DNA of 50,698 nucleotides from Didymodactylos carnosus (lineage: Eukaryota; Rotifera; Eurotatoria; Philodinida; Philodinidae): assembly GCA_905250885.1 (NCBI GenBank), contig CAJNOQ010000436.1, forward strand, positions 1 to 50,698, in the 5' to 3' direction. A program made the translations under genes and the position numbers. Position 1 is the first letter of the stretch. Each line of letters opens with the position of its first letter. Positions 12,701-26,425 of this stretch are shown here, in pieces. Below the pieces are notes generated by a model. That model was not told the DNA's origin, searched no databases, and saw only the letters and a program-made list of their open reading frames with translations.

Positions 12701-15700
12701 TTTGACATGCAAAACTTGTGATGTGTTTGATGAATATAAATTTGACGTACGTGCAATACTACTAGTCCCATTGTTACCGTTACCATAAGATGAATTATCA
12801 TCTCTTAAATAAGGTGGTTTTAAAATATAACCACAACTACCGTTAGATAAAAATCGACCAAAATAAACATCCATAAATTTACCAGCTGTCTGATAATTCA
12901 TGGCAACTAAAAATAGATTCTTTTAAAATAATTTATTATTTTATTAACAACATATTTTTACTCACCTAATTGACATCCAACATTAAAAAAATCTTGTGGA
13001 TTTAAATTTGATGAGTCAACTCGCCATGTTCCCGGTAATACTCTCGATAGAAAACGTTTATTATAACTAACAAAATCTTCAGCATCGCTAGTAACCAAAC
13101 GCAATGCGGCATTTTCACTAAATGTACATATTTGTTCACAACGTTCTATAAAATAAAAATAAAAAACGAAACCAAAATAATCAATTTTAATCAGTACAAT
13201 AATTTCTACATACGTTTAGTAAATGATGAATTAAAATCTTCAAAAAGCACTGATTGAAGTATTGATACTAAATCAGAAAATGCTTTTGATAATTTTCGAC
13301 GTTTTGGTGTAGTGATGTTATCCTTAAAAAAGGAAGAAAAAATAAATTAATAAGTTAGAATAATAATAAATTGAAAAATGAATATATTACCTTTTTTATT
13401 CGTCGTTTATTATCTTCATAACAATCATCATCATCAGTGATTTCACCATAATCAATAATATTTGAATTTAATGGTAATTTTCTACTCTATTAAATAGAAA
13501 ATATCATTTTTTTTTTTTTATCATTATATAAATATACATAATAATACATACTTTAATTAATACTTTTCCTTTCAATTGATTTGGCGATGGTAATCGTTCA
13601 TCTATACTTTGTATATATAATTTATCACCAAATACATTTATTAATAATTCAGCTAAACGATCTTGTTGTGGAAGACTACAATGATTTTCTATACATAATA
13701 TTAATGGATAACTAAAACGAAAAATATAAAATTAATTAAAAAAAATACAAATTATTTTTAAATATATATTAACCTAGATGTTTCAAACGCATAATTATTT
13801 ATCATTTCAATTGTATCAGCAAATGGTATTTTAGAAGTTAATGTTCCATTATGTATTAATGGTTCATTATTATCTTGTCCATCATAACAATGAATTTCTA
13901 AACATCGACAACCACGCATAAGTGCATGAATAAAACCATCAACACTTGATGGTCCTTTTAGTTGATCAGTTAATAAAAATCTAAAATATATTGATGACAA
14001 ATAAGTTTGATAAAAAAAGACATTTCTTTTTTTAGAAATCGAGTTTTAGAGAGAGGGTCTGTTCGACTAATCGAAAAATTTTTATACAAGTATTTTGATT
14101 TTTTTTTTTTTCATCGATAGATAGTCAGAAGTGGGTTTTTGTTTTTTGTTGTAAAATAGAACACTCAAATAGAATCTTTGTGTTTTCAAATGTTTACACT
14201 AGGCATCAAATGTTTCGCAAGCCTCAGAACTGGTACCCGAATAAGTGAAGTAACATTAAAAACTGAAAAATTTCTATTTTACTCATAATTCAAACAAATA
14301 TAAAGTGAAAAATGTTCAATCTGTTGCCATGGTAAGAAAAAATAACCTTCGTAGTAGATGAACAAATTAATATTAAGTTTTCGGGAAATTTTCTAGGAAA
14401 ACTTTCATCTCTAAAAGTCAAATTTTTCTTATCAAAAAATTAAAAAAATATCTATGTAAAAATGAAATGGATAAAATAGTATATCAATCTATCTCTTACG
14501 TGTTATGAGATGTAGCAATAAAATAATTATTTAATGGTTGATCCATATCTTGACATATTGTACGATGATCAGGATCGAATATATCACATTCAGGTGAGAG
14601 TAGATACGCTGTAAAACCATCAATACCAAGATGTCCTGCTTGTTTAGCTTCTATAGATGGTTCAAATTCGTTAATGATTTCTGAACATTTTTCTTTTGTT
14701 ACTTTAGCCATTCCTTGTTCGACTTCAAGAAATAAGATTAAATCTTGTAACGATAAAAAATCTTGATTCTGAGAATATCTAAATGATAAAAATATTGAAT
14801 AAAAAATTTTTTATTCAATAAAAATATTTATATTACCTGACTAATAAATGATAAATTTCAGGTCTTGTTGATAGTTCTTTAAATATCTGCACTAATTGTT
14901 CAGTTGTAAAACAACCACGACGATTATTATCGATTTTACATCGTTGAATTTCCTAGACAAAATGAAATCATATATAATTCCGTTTTATAATGTTCGATTT
15001 CATTATTTCTTACTTGTAATCGAACTTTTGCTTTATCTTCCGCTATTCCATAATCCACTAATAATCTTAATGCTTCATCTTCATCTAATAAATTATTCTC
15101 AACTGTTGTTGTTGTTGTTGGTGTACCTAATTGAAATGCGTCTCTTAACCATCTATCTCTCATTTGTTGTCGATCTTCTAATGTTCGAACATCAGTTGGT
15201 GATGTTTGATTTTGATTCTGTTGTATAAGACAAGAAAGACCGGTTGTCCAAATATTTGCTTCATCTGAATTACTCGCTACCAGATCGAGTGAAGCACATT
15301 CATCACTCCCATTTGTGTATATAATTGAAAATAAACATTCACTTTGAAAATGATTTGCATATTCACGTAAACGATCAGTTGTTTTTCCTGATCGTATTTC
15401 TTTTATTGAATCAACACTAACTAAATAAACAAAATTATAAAACCAATAATTAAATAAAAGTAAGATACAAATGATAAAAATAATTTATACTTATTGCTTT
15501 TGACAGTTTTTTTGATGTTGGTTGCCAACTAATTGCCGTAAAATTTTCATTTAATTTATAAAAACGTCGAAATTGTCTGGCATACGAACGAACTTTAAGA
15601 AAATCACTTCCAGCTTGCATATAGCGTAAACAATCGCAGACTAAAAGAAATAACATATATATATAGTTTTGTGTGCTTAATTAAAAAAATTTAATAAAAC

Positions 15701-17312
15701 TTTTTATAATGTAAAATAGGATGTATCGAAGAATAAGTAGAAACAAATTTATTTTTATAATTGTAATTAAAGATATGTATACATCTTTAATACAAATTAA
15801 ATTTTTTTAATACATTTATTTTAAGAATAAAAATGTTAAAGATTAATTTTGAAATCATAAGGGATTAGACATTAACTAAAAATTATTATTTACTAAGATT
15901 TTATATTGACTTTTTAGTTTTCGAAATTTCAACACTCTATGATCTAATAATCGAGAATAATTGCCATTTTTCTTTTTTTTATTTAAATGTCCGTGCATAC
16001 ATCATTTACTTGCCAACAACATTATTCAAATAGTATTTCATGAAAAATCAAACATCATTCTATTGTCTTTAACAGGAAATTAATGTGCGTTATTCGTTTT
16101 TCTTCTTCTTTTCTCTTTCTTAATTAAAAATTTATTCAAAGTAAAAAGCAACAATCGGAAACGAAGTTAGAATAGGGAAAAAAAAAACATAAAAGAGAAA
16201 AATTAATCTCTATGTATCAATTCTAACATATATTTTCAAATCAAAAGAAAATAAGACACAACAGGAGTGATTTTTTGGAATATATTTCTTGAGATTGAGA
16301 CGATAAAAACAATTTTATATAGTCATAACAGTGAAACTTTTAAAAAAAAAGAAGAAAACAATTCAATATAATTTTTTTGGTAAAAATAAATTTTAAATCT
16401 AATTGTAAAATGACGTTTTGAATAGATCAATGAAATCTTTCAAAGTCCAAGAAATATCAAATAATAAAAATGAAAAGAAAAAGATGTATTGCTGATAAAA
16501 AGTCGAAAAAAAACAAAACATTTAAACATTCTTTCATCTGAATATATATGTTATAATCAAGTATTTCATTTTACGCTTCGGTGATGAGTGCTTGTTAGAC
16601 AAGAATATCAATAAATCGAAAAGTGTAATAATTTATTGAATTAGTGAGTTGCTTCTCAAACTTAAAAACAATCGATATTCTCCTATTTTTAACAGTGATT
16701 ATATGATCTGATAGAAGAAAACTAAAAGATTGATTTGTAAGAAGAAGGATCTGCATAAAAAAAAAAACATTCTAAGAATATCAAGTATAAAATTTTCTTA
16801 CCATCGGCAACTTTTTTCTCAAATGGCATTGTACTAAATGAGACCATTTTTCTTTTAAATGGTTTACTTGTTTGATTTTCTTCATTAATTGATTGTTGTT
16901 CTTGTTGAAGTAATATTATACTTGAATTATTTAAATTAATATTAACTAAATGATTATTATGATTGGGTATAGTTAAAAATGATTGATATTGTTCATGACT
17001 ATTATTATTATTATTTGGTCTATGTGATTCATTTAGTAGAGAAGAATCATCATTTGATATTTTTTCTTCATCATAATGATGATTATTGTTATCATCATTA
17101 AAAAATGCTTTTTTTTTATGTATTTGTTTTTGTTTTCTAATAGCTGTTGTTGTTGCTGTTATAATTGATGGTCGTAACTGATGAGACTCTTTATCTGAAT
17201 CATCACTATCAATATTATTTAAAGATGATTGATTCACCGATGATACTGAGACAGGTTCTATTTCATTATGATGGTGATCATTAGATAACAGAGATATACC
17301 GGTCATCGACAT
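9716..17312 (-). CDS. PLCL: Phospholipase C-related, probably inactive protein (PRIP/PLCL)
   Basis: Twenty exons read from ATG at 17312: 17312-16802, 15640-15491, 15420-15014, 14952-14837, 14778-14500, 13980-13774, 13711-13552, 13486-13391, 13322-13214, 13145-12966, 12906-12701, 11349-11211, 11143-10997, 10913-10816, 10732-10625, 10562-10377, 10258-10190, 10132-10079, 10010-9822, 9757-9716. All have GT-AG ends and frame is kept throughout; 1150 aa, against about 1100 for vertebrate PLCL1/2. Order: His/Asn/Ser-rich N-terminus (1-150), a PP1-docking-like KMVSF (155-159), PH (about 172-300), EF-like region (about 305-425), PLC X (about 463-612), acidic linker, PLC Y (about 652-780), C2 (about 800-925), PRIP-specific C-terminus with [11 protein letters not shown]. 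The match to PRIP, not just to PLC, comes from [11 protein letters not shown] and the C-terminus. PRIPs bind inositol phosphates and PP1/PP2A and act as scaffolds without hydrolysing PIP2. In the X domain the Ca-ligand Asp is His (EIHCYDG) and the second catalytic His region reads HNG instead of YHG. Confidence 0.93.
10046..10062. repeat. (TA)n microsatellite in PRIP intron
   Basis: A run of alternating T and A inside the 68-base intron between exons 18 and 19. Confidence 0.8.
11350..12700 (-). other. Long intron 11 of the PRIP gene
   Basis: A 1.35-kb intron in a gene whose introns are mostly near 60 bases. It interrupts the codons just after LHVK at the start of the C2 domain. It is full of poly-T and poly-A runs and a short CT microsatellite, and holds no supported gene. 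Confidence 0.7.
12290..12334. repeat. T-rich tract and (CT)n microsatellite
   Basis: Poly-T broken by C, then a run of CT dinucleotides, within PRIP intron 11. Confidence 0.8.
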
Positions 17313-18013
17313 TCAAAATAAAACATTATTTATTTGTCTCATTAAAAATTTCTAAAATAGAAAAGAAACAAAATAAGAATTTTATTTTACAAAAAACTAA
17401 ATCACATCTGATGAGAGTGCATAAAGCACAAATTAATATGTTTGCTAATAAAAAAAAAAATAAATAAATAAAAATAAAAGAAAGAAAGAAGTCAAACATC
17501 TCCGTTCAGTAACATCAATTTATTAACCTTTTTTTTCTCTCAATTCTATGATTTATTTATTTTTCTTTTTATACAGAAGTTACATATGATTACTTTCTAC
17601 TTATTATCACCATTATTAAAGAAATATTTACTTGTTGGTCCTAAATGAATTTCATATATCATGTGCTACATAAAATTGTTAGTGGTCTGTATTCTATAGA
17701 TTTTGTTGGTTTAAATATACAAAAAAAGGAACTATATGGCTCATGTATCATGCTCAGTTTCAAGGAGAACAAAAAACGCAGTAGAAAAAAAAAAAAATCA
17801 AAAAAAAGAAATATCTACTTTACAATTCTACGTTTCTTTCTTTCTTCTTTCTTTTTTTTTCAGAAAAAAAAAATGCAAGTAATTTACAGCAAAAAAACAT
17901 AACATAGTGGAAGGATAAAAATAGTAGCCAAAAAATAAAGAATCCAAAACGAACTAAAAAACAAAAAAAAAAAAGAGAAAATGTTTGGTTGTTGTCTGTT
18001 ATATTTTCTATAG

Positions 18014-18035
18014 ATATATATATATATATATATAT
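18014..18035. repeat. (TA)n microsatellite
   Basis: Uninterrupted alternating A and T of about 22 bases. Confidence 0.85.
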
Positions 18036-20774
18036 TTCTTCAATAGACTAAATTCTAAGTACTAAGTTCTAATTTATTAGACTATTAATTATATTTATTT
18101 CTTTGAACAAAATATAATTCTTCTCTCCTTCTCTTTTTGTAGTATAATGTTCGAGAAAAGTGAAACGTTCTAAATGATGAACATCTTCATTATAGAAAAA
18201 CTGAGATTGAAAAAGACGAAGAGAAGAAACGAAAAGAAAGGTTGTGTCTAATACTATCAAATATCACCTTGTCAATTTATAAAGATTTATGTATTCTACA
18301 TATAAAATATACTGGGAAAATAATAATATTTAAATAGCAATTGTATTACGTACACATAAAAAAAGTTGAACTATGTGACTTCAAAATATTCTGATTGTGA
18401 AATTGTTAATAGAAGAAAAAAAAATCATCTTTATCTTTATTTCAAACTCGATATTTGACTACAGTTTTGAGCAGAATAAGTATAGAATGATATAGATACC
18501 ACTTTGGACTATATACGATCCATTGTATTTGCCAGATTGAATCACTTTGTCTAATCTTTACTGGCGACAATCGATAAAAAAAAAAAAGAAAGGAAAGAAA
18601 ATATTTGAATTTTTCAAATTTTTCATAGCAAAACAACTTCATCTATATAATATTATATAAATATATATATCGTCGTTCTTCTCTTGACTAACTAGTCCAA
18701 TTAATTCTTTTCTTCTTTTCTTTGATAAGCCGTTAGATCTACAATTCTAGTCTTATAATGTGACTATCTCATAAAGCCAAAATAGAAAGTCAAGCGAGAA
18801 AAATTTTAAACTTCTTTTTTTTTAGGATAAAAAGAGATATAATAGAAGACGACAGTCTCTATACAATTTTAAAGTTTTTAACTTTTACAGTCAAATTTGA
18901 ATTAAGGAGAAAAAGTAGCTACGTTTTTTAAGCAAACATCACATTGTGTATGACTTCGACTCAAATTAGGAAAAAACAGACTAAAAATAACTGTTATCAA
19001 TTGTCTAGGACATTTTTATTTAGATTCATATAGACATGATACAGGATGGTTGATAAATACTTGTGTATTATGTTTTTAACTGAATAAAATTTACGTTATG
19101 CGTTAGACAATCTTTTTAATGTCAAACTACGATAATATAGATTGTTATAGATATTCTACGTAGGTTCTTCTGGACTAATTCAAATTTGAGTAAAGAAATC
19201 TAAAATTGGATTAGACAAAAATAGACTTAACACTTAATAATATATAAGTAAAAATCTAATGCTAACTAAAGTCTACTCTTTCTCTCCCTATTGTTCAATA
19301 CTGTGTTACATCACGTGATGAAAATAATGGTGGTATATTGTTGTCAATCTGCCATTACTGTTGTCAAGTTTATCATATTTATTTACTAATCTCAGTGTTT
19401 CAAAACACGAAATTATAAGGTTTTTAAGATTTAACTTCAGTCTTCAGCATTTTATCAACTGTCCACGTGTTTTCTCACAAGAAGACAGAAAGAAGAGCAT
19501 AAACGGATAATCTAACTAGACTCCTTGTATAACGTAGTAAACATTGAAATTCTAGATTTTTTTCCCAATAGAACTGAAATTGAGAACATACGTAGGGAAA
19601 ACTTGGATGTTAGATTTGTCTATGGATTTATTTCGAGATTATTTAAATTAGTTTAAGAACTCTATACGTCTTTCTTTTTACAACATAAATGAGACTAGAT
19701 TGAAAGCTGAAAAGGCATTAAAGAAAGTTAGAATACTCCAAATGACTTGTTTGAATTTATATACATTTTATATAGAGCGTAGAAAATGAGTACGATAATG
19801 TTACAGACGATCATCTATTCATTGATCCCTAAAGTCACGTTCACATGTAGATATCATCTTAATTCATTTATTGCCACTCTAATTTATGTTTCACATCATT
19901 ATCGTATAGTAAACTCGCTCACAATTGCAAGAAATGTGAGAGATAAGACGTGCATGTGAACATAGTTTCATTCGTACTATTTACACTACAATCGTACATG
20001 TTACGCAGTATAATATGTCAATAATTGTTTTGTCTAAAAATATATATGTGATACATATATTTTGTTATATTAAGTCTCATACAAGACTGACAAATTCTTT
20101 TTTTTCTCGCATTTAACCTCGGTTTTCTATCTAAATTCTACTTTTACAACTAGTTTTTTTCTCACTCATATAAGGAGACAAATTTTAGTCGTTCTACAGA
20201 GTTTCTGAGGAAACACAACATTTCCTTCAAAAATGATTAGCTGTTCTGATCTACTGGTGTAATATTTATATACAGCACAGCTTATGTAAGCAAAAAAATA
20301 ATAATTAGTTCTAACGACATATGTTTTCTCATGCATTAGTGTCATTGTTTTCGTTATCTCTCAAGTGAGTAGTGTCTCGAATGTGAGATGAGATGCTGTA
20401 ACTACTCTATTATTCAAATATTGAAAAATTTTCTATTCAGAGTCAGAGTTTGTGTGTAGATCAATTTCACTCTAGTATTTGTAGTATAATAGCTTATCTT
20501 TTATTTATTTTAGTATATTAGCTTCTCCAGGTATATTTATAGATAAATTGAAGTATTTATAGAAGAAGAATTACAGATTGTTCATTTCTAGCTGCTCTAT
20601 CCGAGACATGAAAGGCCTTCTCTACACTACATTTACACAAGTTTAGTTCACGCGTAACTTTTTTCATAATCACATTGCGAGTATCATATCAAGATTGCGT
20701 AGCGTAGACAAGGTCAAATCTTTTTTCCAAATTTGTACGATCAGGTATCATAGAGTAGGAAGGAGAAAGGATAT

Positions 20775-20794
20775 AAAGAAAGAAAGAAAGAAAG
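20775..20794. repeat. (GAAA)n microsatellite
   Basis: Five tandem copies of a GAAA tetranucleotide. Confidence 0.85.
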
Positions 20795-23700
20795 AATTGT
20801 TTTCTCTAGTGTAGAGCGATAGAAGTCTCTTTTTGTTCTATTAAAGCGACTTGAAGATGAAAATATCTCTAATGAACACGCGATTATCTATTCTTAATCA
20901 ACAATTCATGCATATTGAAGGTTTACATACGTTCAGGAAATAATTGACATGACAATCATAAACAACTTGACCTGGTAAAAAACGACGTTGTCATTTTACT
21001 GTCGTCATTGTTATGATTAAAAATACGAGGAACTTATGAAACAATTCGTATCTAAATGAAAAAGGTATTTCTTTTAGTTAGCACCTTTTGACTTTAAATG
21101 TTTCCCAATAATAATCACGACCATCATATCCTAAAGTTATTGTTGTACTAACTAAACTCTATAGCTTTGTTTTAATTTGTCTATTCTGATCTAAACTTGA
21201 AAAAATGTTAGAACACTTTCAATTTTAATCAAATTAGCACAAAATGATTATTTTGTTGAATTGAAAAATGTCAAAAATAGACAGTATTCACTGTCAAATA
21301 TGTCTTAATTCTATTTAGTCCTATTTTTAATTTTCACCATACTAATAAGTTATTCTAGCGTCATTGTTAGTTTCTATAATAAACGAAGAAAAACAAAAAA
21401 AAAATAAAAAAGAAAGCGAGTTTCTACATCTGTCTGTGCTGTTGTGCGCATTTCTTATTCGATCTTGTAAGATTTGATATTATTCAATAAGAGAAAGATG
21501 AAAGTGACATTTTTTATGTCAAGAGGGAATATAAACTAATCTCCGTATATTAATAAATTAATACAAAAAATAAAGAAGTATTATCTCGTAGAAAATTAAT
21601 AAGGATAGTAATAAAAAAACGACAACATCATTAAAAAACAAAAGTTCAACAAAATGAAAATTGTACTTATCTAATGTAATGAACAGTTCTCAAATGTACT
21701 TATCATCCAAGAACGAATGCCTAAGGATACTTCAAAAATAAGTATTGTTGCGTATCATTTGATAGTGAGAAGAAAAAAAATCATCCTTCTTTTCTTTTCG
21801 AACTATTATAAATGATCGATAGCATTCTGTATCAATAACAAGAATTCGTAGAGAAATATATCTTCTCTGACATAAATTTTCACATAAAATATCATATCTA
21901 TTCAACATTATTTTCTAGAAATAAAATCAGGAGCGTATTTTATTTCAAACAATAGCGACGTACGATTTATGTGACTAAATCATCATTACGGTCAACATTT
22001 GAAATCTGCAATTATTGTAAGGACGTTTAAAAAACAAAAACAAATTGGGAATTAAAAGTAATAAACATGTAGATTAAGACGAGATGAAAAAAATAATAAT
22101 AATTCGACGGTCCTCTTAAAGATACATGTTTGATTTTAAAAAACAAAAAAAAAACAAATTCATATAACACAACTTTCCTCCACATAATAATTATTCTACT
22201 TGCTTTTGTTTATTTTAAAACATTTATAAATGGATCCATTTTTGGTTATTATTATAGAAAATTGACTATTTTTTAAAAACTGTTTGTTGTTTTTTTTTCG
22301 ATTATATAACAACAGCTCGTTTTAACGATTGAAGAAATTGATTTTTTATTATGCTTCACATATTATTATGTCATTATTAATAAAGAAGAAAATATAGGGC
22401 TACTATAAAGAAAAAAAAAAAACAAATAACCAAAAATAGACCACACAAAAGAGAAAAAGAAGAATACATTGATCAAATATGTACTTGTCGCTCATTTTTG
22501 TCCTAACAGAGGAATTGTCTTACTTCATATCGTATAACATAATATATCTCGTCTATTGTACAATGATAATAAATATGAATGGTTAAACTGTTCGAATTTG
22601 ATTTAGTCGCAAATTTGACATTCAATAGTTCCTATATAAAAAAATTACTGTAGAAATTTTATTAAACCATGTCTTCTTTGAACTATCCAAAGGAGGACTT
22701 TTTCTTAAAAAAATCAACAATAAAAAAAAAAACATCTAATTTTTTTTTTTTTGAATCACATAAAAAGAACTATTAAAAATATGTCGACTTCAGATTGAAC
22801 AGGATATTTCAGATGAATCATAGAAAATGAGTTTAAATTTGAAAATATTCCTTTTATCTCTAGACGTTCTTCCATTGATTTGCACTTACATCGTTGTCTA
22901 CTAAAAGAGATTTTACTCAAGATAATTAAATAATTTTAGAATTTGTAAAACCTATATTTCTTTTTACGCAGTCAAATTAAATAATTTACAAGTCATTTAT
23001 AAAGAAATCTTAATATATTCTATCAAATAACAAATTAAAATGTTTGACAATATAATGTTGATGAAAAAAATCGAATATTTTTATCTTATATTCAAAATAA
23101 TTTTGTTTTTTTCAATTTTTTTAAAATAAAAAAATTATCGACATATTTTTTTTGAAAATTAAACGATCATTTATCTCTCTGAAATCTACTGAAATGTATA
23201 ATACAAAAAATTAAAAAACATACAGATTTTATTGTAAAATACACAAATATTAAGAAGAAATATCTTAAAATAGATTCAGCCAATAGTATAGACTTAATCA
23301 ATATCGTTCATTTTTCCTAATTATTATACATTAAATAACTGATAGTCCATCAAGTTAGAGTAAATGTACTTTTGATCAACATACATCTCACATTTTTATT
23401 TTTTTTTGATGAAAATCGTGAGTCTTTGACTTCAGATACTCGCCATACTACACCCAATAGTGTTTGTCCGTTCGATCGAATTGCTTTATTTTATTCATTT
23501 CTGTGCGTCATATTTTATAATTCTATAAAATTTAAATTGTTTTTTTAACTTTCTCATTATGGTACTAAAAATTCGGCTGAAAAATGTTCAGTAGTAGTTG
23601 TAGTCTTCTTTGAAAAAATAAGTGAACTAAAGAGCAGTATATAAAATATATTTTGTATCATGTATACGCGATGCAGAGTCAACGACTTGAAAATACAAGT

Positions 23701-25069
23701 CCTCACAATCCATATAACGTATAACTCAATTTATACTTTGTTTCTTATCTTTCGTTTTTTATGCATAGTGGTTTATGATTTTATTTAATTAAAAAATCAT
23801 TTTGACACTGCATTAATAATTTTTCATGACATGGTACTAACTGTTGAAGCAATTCGAAGAATTTTGTCTTGTTTTCGTTTAAATAATACGTATAACAAAA
23901 GAAAAATATTATTGTTGTATGCTTAAAAGAAATTTGGTGATATTGATATTCATCAAGTTAGACTCAGAAAATAGAATCAATATTTTAATTATTAAAAACG
24001 TCATCATTATGTAGTAGTATTTCAATAAAGAATAATCGTTTATATATATAAATAGAAAATGATATTTTTAACTATCCTATTAGTAGCCACTTTATAAAAT
24101 CACACATGTCAATTACATGACAGAAATAATATCTGTCTTCATTCAAATATTACGATGAAATAAAAGTAGTGAATTTAAGAATAGAGAATGAATGGTAGTC
24201 TATGATAGAAAGTAAATCAAAGAGAATCAATACCATTTTTAATTATATTTAAAATTAGTTCGGAATTACACTTGACATTCTATATGAATGAAATATAATT
24301 TAAAAATTTTTCATATATAAAAATATTATAAAATAAAAAAATTTTTATTTTTCTGTAAAATGTCTCAGTTTTTTTTATTTTTATCAAAATATTATTCGTC
24401 TAAGATTATCAATAATTAAATATTTTTATTATAGTTATTATCAATACTCACTGCTTACCGTATATAACTGAAAAAATGTTTATGTTCTAATATCAAAATT
24501 CATCTTTCTCTTGAAGTTTATGTTTTTCGTACAAAACAGCGAACACTACATGATGAAGAGTAAACAGGAAATAAATTTTATCTTTCACTTGACTAGCTCT
24601 TTCTTGATGTTAATTGCTGATAAAAAAAGAAATGATGAAGGAAATAAGGGTGTATGCGCGCTCCATCGTTCACACTCACTGCACAAAGAATCTATATCCA
24701 TCCATCCATTGGCCATAAATTATGTGATGAGAATGGAAATAGATATATGTCGAACATAAATCATGAAAGACACAAGTTGGAATAAAAGGAAGAAAGCGGA
24801 AAAAAAAAGTTTTTTTTGGTTATTTTTTGTATGTGATCTTTGGAGAGTGGTTTGTTGATAAACGTGAAAAAAACGTATCATATCTTTCATAACAATAAAA
24901 AACCGGTATAACATAAACTGGCTACACGTTTTCACTAAATAGGAAATGTAAAATATGATAGAGCTGTTTTTAGAATAGAGATCAAAACAGAAACAAATTC
25001 TTCGAAATATTGATCTGTTACAAAATGGTCATACCCATAGCAGCACATCCTTAAACCAGCAATAGAACC

Positions 25070-26068
25070 CATCGTCGTAATTTGATCTAGTCTTCTTTGC
25101 GTTTAGTATTTTGTAAATTTAAAAGTCATTTATTAACAATTTATGACAGTGTTTAGTTTCTGAAGCAGAGAAAACTTTAGCTCATCGATTTGTGTAAAGA
25201 GATTTAAGAGTCTTCCGTTTTCAGTCTCAATTCATTAATAAAAGAATACACGAGAGTCTTCTTTTCTTTTCTATCGCTTCCAAATTCGATCACAATGTGC
25301 ATATTGTTGTTTTCTAATTTAGTCAAGTCCATATAAATCCATGGAGATTTAAAGTAAGTCTAGGCTAATTCTTTTGGGCTAAAAATTAAGAATGATTTCA
25401 ATTTACTCGATAATATCATGGTACTATCATTGGGCGATATCGTTCAAAACTCTTTACATACCATCGGTCGAAAAAGTATGCAATAAGACAATAAGTATTA
25501 TAATGCATCTAAAACTGTCTGAATAAATGCAGAAAGCTAAAGAACGTCTTAAAAAATAGATGATTACTCTGAAAAATCATTATTGGGATCTACTGACATT
25601 TTCAGAAATTCTAAGATTAACTGAAATATTTTTAGAAATATATTTCAAACCACGTAAAGCTGAGATAAATAGCTGAAAACGAGAAAATTCGAGACGTCTG
25701 CCTCCAGAAATTCGATTTTTATGTATAATAATTGTTTTCGAAATCTTTTCTCGAAACAATATCTATAGGGAAAGCATAAAAAGAAAGAAATCTCCATGTA
25801 TTTATGTAGACTTGACTGAGTTAGAAAACAACAACATGCACATTGTGATCGAATTTGGAAGCGGTAGAAAAGAAAAGAAGACTCTCGTGTATTCTTTTAT
25901 TAATGAATTGAGACTGAAAACGGAAGACTCTTAAATCTCTTTACACAAATCGATGAGCTAAAGTTTGCTCTGCTTCAGAAACTAAACACTGTCATAAATT
26001 GTTAATAAATGACTTTTAAATTTACAAAATACTAGACGCAAAGAAGACTAGATCAAATTACGACGATG
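25070..26068. mobile_element. Long inverted repeat A (281-bp arms)
   Basis: Left arm 25070-25350 and right arm 25788-26068 are near-identical in reverse complement, with scattered single-base differences, around a spacer of about 440 bp. Outer ends match at CATCGTCGTAATTTGATC on the left and its complement on the right. Arms and spacer lack a supported ORF. The arms are too long and too uniform for an old chance palindrome, so I read it as a foldback or long-TIR non-autonomous DNA transposon, or an inverted duplication. No target duplication was identified outside the arms. Confidence 0.85.
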
Positions 26069-26425
26069 AACTCTAGCCCTTAGACACAAGCACAAAGAAA
26101 AAGTTTAGAGAAAGAAAGAGTGTTGTGGCGGACGGTGCAGATGTACACTGACAATAAAAAGTCCATCAAAAATAAAACATATTGGTTCTCAGACCTTGAA
26201 CAAGCTAGCGAAAGGAAACAAAAGAATACTCATAAATCATACAGACAGCTGACTAACCTATTTAACAAAAGATGAATAGAAGAATTAAAAAAAATAAGAA
26301 ATACTATTGTCGTATGTGACTATAGCTTCAGCTGATTGGTGTCATGTACTATTGGAAGCATAAATATTTGAATTCAATCGTCATGCTTCAGAGAAAAAGA
26401 AAATGAAGGGCGTATTTTAAGTGAA

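Larger units (their letters stand above)
17313..25069. other. Nearly 8 kb without a supported gene
   Basis: This lies upstream of the PRIP start codon. The open frames present are short, rich in Phe/Ile/Lys/Asn and lack motifs. Contents I can name: a (TA)n run at 18014-18035, a GAAA run at 20775-20794, many poly-A tracts, and a weak hairpin pair (GTTCACATG near 19838 and CATGTGAAC near 19953). It could hold the PRIP promoter, a non-coding first exon, distant enhancers or untranslated RNA; none can be shown from sequence alone. Confidence 0.5.

Noticed and set aside
14896..15228. 110-codon plus-strand frame
   Set aside because: It is antisense to PRIP exons 3 and 4, which have clear homology and splice sites.
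19838..19961. Possible small inverted-repeat element bounded by GTTCACATG and CATGTGAAC
   Set aside because: Only the outer nine bases match well and the interior is not symmetrical; this is within chance for such a long AT-rich region.
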